Shown piece after piece: positions 60,660 to 64,000 of a DNA stretch of 64,000 nt. The notes under the pieces are model-generated. The model was not told where the DNA came from, made no database searches, and saw only the letters and a list, made by a program, of their open reading frames with translations. Origin of the DNA: JBBRVW01 sp038246545 (GTDB lineage Bacteria; Actinomycetota; Actinomycetes; JACCUZ01); NCBI GenBank assembly GCA_038246545.1, contig JBBRVW010000016.1, forward strand, positions 20,836 through 84,835, in the 5' to 3' direction. Positions within the stretch are counted from its first letter, which is position 1. Each line of letters begins with the position of its first letter. A program made the position numbers and the translations under genes.

Positions 60660-61805
60660 GTGAGGATCGCGCACCTCTCGCTGCGCGACTTCCGGTCGTA
60701 CACCGAGGTCGAGCTGCCTCTCGACCCAGGCGTCACCGCACTGGTCGGCCCCAACGGGCAGGGCAAGACCAACCTCGTCGAGGCCGTCAACTACCTCGCG
60801 ACGCTCGGGTCGCACCGCGTCGCGCAGGACGCGCCCCTGGTGCGGCTGGGTGCCGAGCGCGCGGTGGTCCGCGGCCAGGTGGTCCGCGACGACCGGCAGC
60901 TGCTCGTCGAGCTGGAGATCACACCCGGCCGGGCCAACCGTGCCCGGGTCAACCGCGCACCGGTCCCGCGCCCGCGTGACGTCCTCGGCATCCTGCGCTC
61001 GGTGCTGTTCGCGCCCGAGGACCTCGCACTGGTCAAGGGCGACCCGGCGGAGCGGCGGCGGTTCCTCGACGAGCTGCTGGTCCTCCGGCACCCACGCTTC
61101 GCCGGCGTACGCGCCGACTACGACCGCGTCCTCAAGCAGCGCAACGCGCTGCTGAGGTCGGGCGCCGGGCGGCGGGCCGAACAGGTCGACCTGCGCACCC
61201 TGGAGGTGTGGGACTCCCACCTCGGCAGCGTCGGCGGCGAGCTGCTGGCGGCGCGGCTGGACCTCGTCGACGCCCTGCGACCCTTGGTCGACAAGGCCTA
61301 CCAGTCGGTGTCCGAGTCGAGCTTCGCGTCGAGCGGTCCGGCCACCATCGACTACCGCAGCTCACTGGGCGACGACGTGCCGCTGGTCGCCGACAAGGAC
61401 ATGCTCGCGGCTGCGCTGCTCGACCGGATGGCGGCGGAGCGCAAGGCCGAGCTGGAGCGCGGCGTCTCGCTGGTCGGCCCGCACCGCGACGAGCTGCTGC
61501 TCAAGCTCGGCCCGCTGCCGGCTCGGGGCTACGCGAGCCACGGCGAGTCCTGGTCGTTCGCACTGGCCCTGCGCCTGGCGTCGTACGACCTGCTGCGCGC
61601 CGAGTCCGACGCCGGCGGCGAGCCGGTGCTCGTGCTCGACGACGTGTTCGCCGAGCTCGACGACCACCGCCGCGACCGGCTCGCCGGGATGGTCGCGGGC
61701 GCCGAGCAGGTGCTCGTCACGGCGGCAGTTCCCAGCGACGTGCCGGAGGAGCTCGCCGGTGCCCGGGTCGACGTGATGGGCGCCGAGGTACGGCGGGTCC
61801 GGTGA
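60660..61805 (+). CDS. recF: DNA replication and repair protein RecF
   Basis: 381 residues from GTG. It is an SMC-like ATPase with Walker A GPNGQGKTN (30-38), signature SWSFALALRLASYDLLR region and Walker B VLVLDDVFAELDDHRR (about 320-335). It loads RecA on gapped DNA. It overlaps the DUF721 gene by four bases (GTGA). Confidence 0.96.
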   Translation: MRIAHLSLRDFRSYTEVELPLDPGVTALVGPNGQGKTNLVEAVNYLATLGSHRVAQDAPLVRLGAERAVVRGQVVRDDRQLLVELEITPGRANRARVNRAPVPRPRDVLGILRSVLFAPEDLALVKGDPAERRRFLDELLVLRHPRFAGVRADYDRVLKQRNALLRSGAGRRAEQVDLRTLEVWDSHLGSVGGELLAARLDLVDALRPLVDKAYQSVSESSFASSGPATIDYRSSLGDDVPLVADKDMLAAALLDRMAAERKAELERGVSLVGPHRDELLLKLGPLPARGYASHGESWSFALALRLASYDLLRAESDAGGEPVLVLDDVFAELDDHRRDRLAGMVAGAEQVLVTAAVPSDVPEELAGARVDVMGAEVRRVR

Positions 61806-62407
61806 CGCAGCCACCCGACAGCCCGCCCACCGGCGACCGCCCGGGCGACGCACCGTCGACCGACGAGACCCGTCCGCGTCGCTCCGGGCTCGACGTCGCG
61901 CGCGAGGCGCTGGCCGGGGCTCGTACGGAGGCCCGCCGGCTCGGCTTCGCACCGGGTCGGCCGCTGCCGCCGGCCGACCGCGGTGCCGGCTCCGGCCGCC
62001 GCCGCCGGTCGCGGTTCGACGACGACACCCGCAGCGGCGCGCACCCCGACGAGCGCGACCCGCAGCTGCTCGGTCCCACCCTCGACCGGCTGGTGGTCGA
62101 ACGCGGCTGGGAGACCGACAAGGCGGTGGGCGGCGTCATGGGCCGGTGGCCGGCGATCGTCGGGCCGCAGGTCGCGGCGCACGCGGTCCCGCTCTCCTTC
62201 GACGACGGCGAGCTGGTGCTCGGAGCCGACTCGACGGCCTGGGCGACCCAGATCCGGCTGCTCGCGCCGACCCTGCTGGCCCGGCTGGCCGAGGACCTCG
62301 GTGCCGGTGTCGTCACCACCGTGACGGTCCGCGGGCCCGGCGGGCCGTCATGGAAGAAGGGCCGGCTGGCGGTCCCCGGCCGCGGTCCGCGGGACACCTA
62401 CGGCTGA
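61802..62407 (+). CDS. DUF721 family protein
   Basis: 201 residues. A basic, disordered N-terminal half is followed by the DUF721 core: LLGPTLDRLVVERGWE (about 79-94), GRWPAIVGPQVAAHAVPLSF (about 104-123), STAWATQIRLL (about 133-143) and GPGGPSWKKGRLAVPGRGPRDTYG at the end. It always lies between recF and gyrB in actinobacteria. Its function is unproven, with a DciA-like helicase-loading role suspected because DciA is in the same family. Confidence 0.9.
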   Translation: MTQPPDSPPTGDRPGDAPSTDETRPRRSGLDVAREALAGARTEARRLGFAPGRPLPPADRGAGSGRRRRSRFDDDTRSGAHPDERDPQLLGPTLDRLVVERGWETDKAVGGVMGRWPAIVGPQVAAHAVPLSFDDGELVLGADSTAWATQIRLLAPTLLARLAEDLGAGVVTTVTVRGPGGPSWKKGRLAVPGRGPRDTYG

Positions 62408-62442
62408 GGCGCAGTGGGTGGCAAGGGCAAGCCTGCTCGCCG

Positions 62443-62503
62443 TTCCATGATCCACAGTGGATCCGCTGGAAAAGGTCCAGCGGATCCACTGTGGATCATG
62501 GAA
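62443..62503 (+). repeat. 28-bp perfect hairpin between DUF721 gene and gyrB
   Basis: 62443-62470 and 62476-62503 are exact reverse complements around the 5-nt loop AAAGG. The arm core TGATCCACAGTGGATCC differs at only two positions from the arm of the hairpin after ino1. It starts 36 bp after the DUF721 stop and could end the dnaN-recF operon. The remaining 336 bp before gyrB hold no gene; TAAGAT (62753-62758) is a possible gyrB -10 element. Confidence 0.85.
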
Positions 62504-62839
62504 ACCGGCGGACGGCGGCTGGGGCCTCCCGTCCTCTCCAGCGGCTGTTGATCTGTCTGCACCTCGGACGGTCGGCAGGTACCGCCGAAGCGGGTGTTGT
62601 CCCGGTTCGTCCCGCCGGGCGCGACTCTCCGCGGCGCCTCAGGGACCTGATCGACCCCCCGGGCGCGTGGGGGGAGCCATCCCCACCCTGGTACGGGCCG
62701 GAAAACCGTCCCCAGAGGCCCCTGGTGCCCGGTTCTGAGCGATGGGACAGGCTAAGATGAGCCAGCCCGCGCGGGCGCACCCGCGCCAGCCCCCTGCCGC
62801 CGCCTCCGGGCGGCGCATGCGCGTGACGAAAGGTGTTCC

Positions 62840-64000
62840 GTGACCCAGCCGGCCTCGCCGACCGAGCCCACCACCACCGCCTCCGTCCCCGACTTCTCGG
62901 GCACCTCGGACGCCTCCTACGACGCCAGCGACATCCAGGTGCTCGAAGGCCTCGAGGCCGTCCGCAAGCGGCCGGGCATGTACATCGGCTCGACCGGGGA
63001 GCGCGGCCTGCACCACCTGGTCTACGAGGTCGTCGACAACTCGGTCGACGAGGCGCTGGCCGGCCACTGCGACCGGATCGAGATCGTCCTGCTGGCCGGC
63101 GGCGGCGTCCGGGTCACCGACAACGGCCGCGGCATCCCGGTCGACGAGGTGGCCAGCGAGGGCAAGTCGGCGGTGGAGGTCGTCCTCACCGTGCTGCACG
63201 CCGGCGGCAAGTTCGGCGGCGGCGGCTACAAGGTGTCCGGCGGCCTGCACGGCGTCGGCGTCTCGGTGGTCAATGCGCTCTCGGCGCGGCTCGAGGTCGA
63301 GATCCACCGCGAGGGCTACGTCTGGACCCAGGCGTACGCGGTCGGCGTCCCGCAGGCACCGCTGGCCAAGGGCCCGGCCACCGACCGCACCGGCACCATC
63401 ATCACCTTCTGGGCCTCCGACGACATCTTCGAGACCACTGACTACAGCTTCGAGACCCTGTCCAGCCGGCTCCGGGAGATGGCCTTCCTCAACCGCGGGC
63501 TGACGATCGTGCTGCGCGACGAGCGGCCGGCCGCCACGGAGGAGAAGGAGCACGACGAGGTCGAGGAGACCACCCAGACCGAGGTCGTCTACAAGTACGA
63601 CGGCGGCCTGGTCGACTACGTCGAGTTCCTCGGCGCCCGCAAGGATCCGGTGCACCGCACCGTGGTGGCCATCGAGGCCGAGTCGGAGTACATCGACGGC
63701 GGCCTGTCGCTCGACGTCGCGATGCAGTGGAACACCGGCTTCACCGAGTCGGTGCACACCTTCGCGAACACCATCAACACCCACGAGGGCGGCACCCACG
63801 AAGAGGGCTTCCGCGCCGCGTTGACCACGCTGGTCAACAAGTTCGCGCGTGACTGGAACATCCTCAAGGAGAAGGACGCCAACCTCACCGGCGACGACGT
63901 CCGCGAGGGCCTGACCGCCATCGTCAGCGTCAAGCTGGCCGAGCCGCAGTTCGAGGGTCAGACCAAGACCAAGCTCGGCAACACCGAGGCGAAGTCGTTC
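62840..64000 (+). CDS. gyrB: DNA gyrase subunit B, 3'-truncated by the window
   Basis: 387 residues are present before the window ends. The start is GTG with GAAAGG upstream. The GHKL ATPase is clear: QVLEGLEAVRKRPGMYIGS (about 33-51), HHLVYEVVDNSVDEALAG (catalytic Glu near 64), VTDNGRGIPV (about 92-101) and GGLHGVGVSVVNALS (about 134-148), then the transducer domain. GyrB hydrolyses ATP to drive negative supercoiling with GyrA. About 650-690 residues are expected in full. Confidence 0.98.
   Translation, partial: MTQPASPTEPTTTASVPDFSGTSDASYDASDIQVLEGLEAVRKRPGMYIGSTGERGLHHLVYEVVDNSVDEALAGHCDRIEIVLLAGGGVRVTDNGRGIPVDEVASEGKSAVEVVLTVLHAGGKFGGGGYKVSGGLHGVGVSVVNALSARLEVEIHREGYVWTQAYAVGVPQAPLAKGPATDRTGTIITFWASDDIFETTDYSFETLSSRLREMAFLNRGLTIVLRDERPAATEEKEHDEVEETTQTEVVYKYDGGLVDYVEFLGARKDPVHRTVVAIEAESEYIDGGLSLDVAMQWNTGFTESVHTFANTINTHEGGTHEEGFRAALTTLVNKFARDWNILKEKDANLTGDDVREGLTAIVSVKLAEPQFEGQTKTKLGNTEAKSF

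Overview
The window is very GC-rich and carries many GTG starts, GTGA/ATGA overlaps and the gyrB-recF-gnd-dnaN-dnaA-rpmH-rnpA-yidD-yidC-jag-rsmG-parA-parB order. This identifies the origin-proximal chromosome of a high-GC actinomycete (Actinomycetota). Several families are typical of actinobacteria: myo-inositol-phosphate synthase, DUF664, DUF5318, DUF6049, a MurJ/pseudokinase locus and SigM. Genus cannot be fixed by eye. The block order (dnaB, rplI-rpsR-ssb-rpsF, ponA, ino1, pcnA, murJ, sigM, trx, parAB, oriC, gyrB on one continuous arm) is, from memory, the Streptomyces-type arrangement rather than the rearranged M. tuberculosis one.

Layout. 1-2.9 kb: a frameshifted secreted M1 peptidase, a haloacid-dehalogenase-type hydrolase and an OsmC protein. 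2.9-13.3 kb: an accessory cluster with a YnjBCD-like ABC importer, a YnjF-like CDP-alcohol phosphatidyltransferase, a radical SAM enzyme, a flavin disulfide reductase, an ECF sigma with a zinc anti-sigma, a TVP38/TMEM64 membrane protein and a methyltransferase. It resembles an extended version of the poorly understood E. coli ydjXYZ-ynjABCDEF locus and is the best candidate here for an undescribed system. 14-17.5 kb: DnaB helicase carrying two inteins. 17.8-28.6 kb: MATE exporter, the rpsF-ssb-rpsR-rplI operon, and stress or cell-wall genes (endonuclease IV-like, acyltransferase, MarR/YceI, FemX, an alanine racemase-like protein). An AbiEi-like gene is bracketed by inverted copies of a palindromic repeat.

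28.7-36.1 kb: GT87, class A PBP, DUF5318, PadR-ino1 and MFS. 36.2-49.8 kb: pcnA, NUDIX, DUF6049, MurJ, a membrane protein, a pseudokinase, SigM with its anti-sigma, thioredoxin reductase and thioredoxin, CwlM and GNAT. This is the cell-wall export and redox block. 50-64 kb: segregation and replication genes. They include three perfect parS cores, two of them inside an unusual N-terminal extension of ParA, and DnaA-box clusters on both sides of dnaA.

Non-coding structure is rich: at least three copies of a composite ~69-bp repeat, two related long hairpins, tandem 4-bp and 8-bp repeats, and MarR and PadR operator palindromes. No tRNA, rRNA, CRISPR array, insertion sequence or prophage was recognised. 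Family assignments rest on motifs read by eye; no database search was run.
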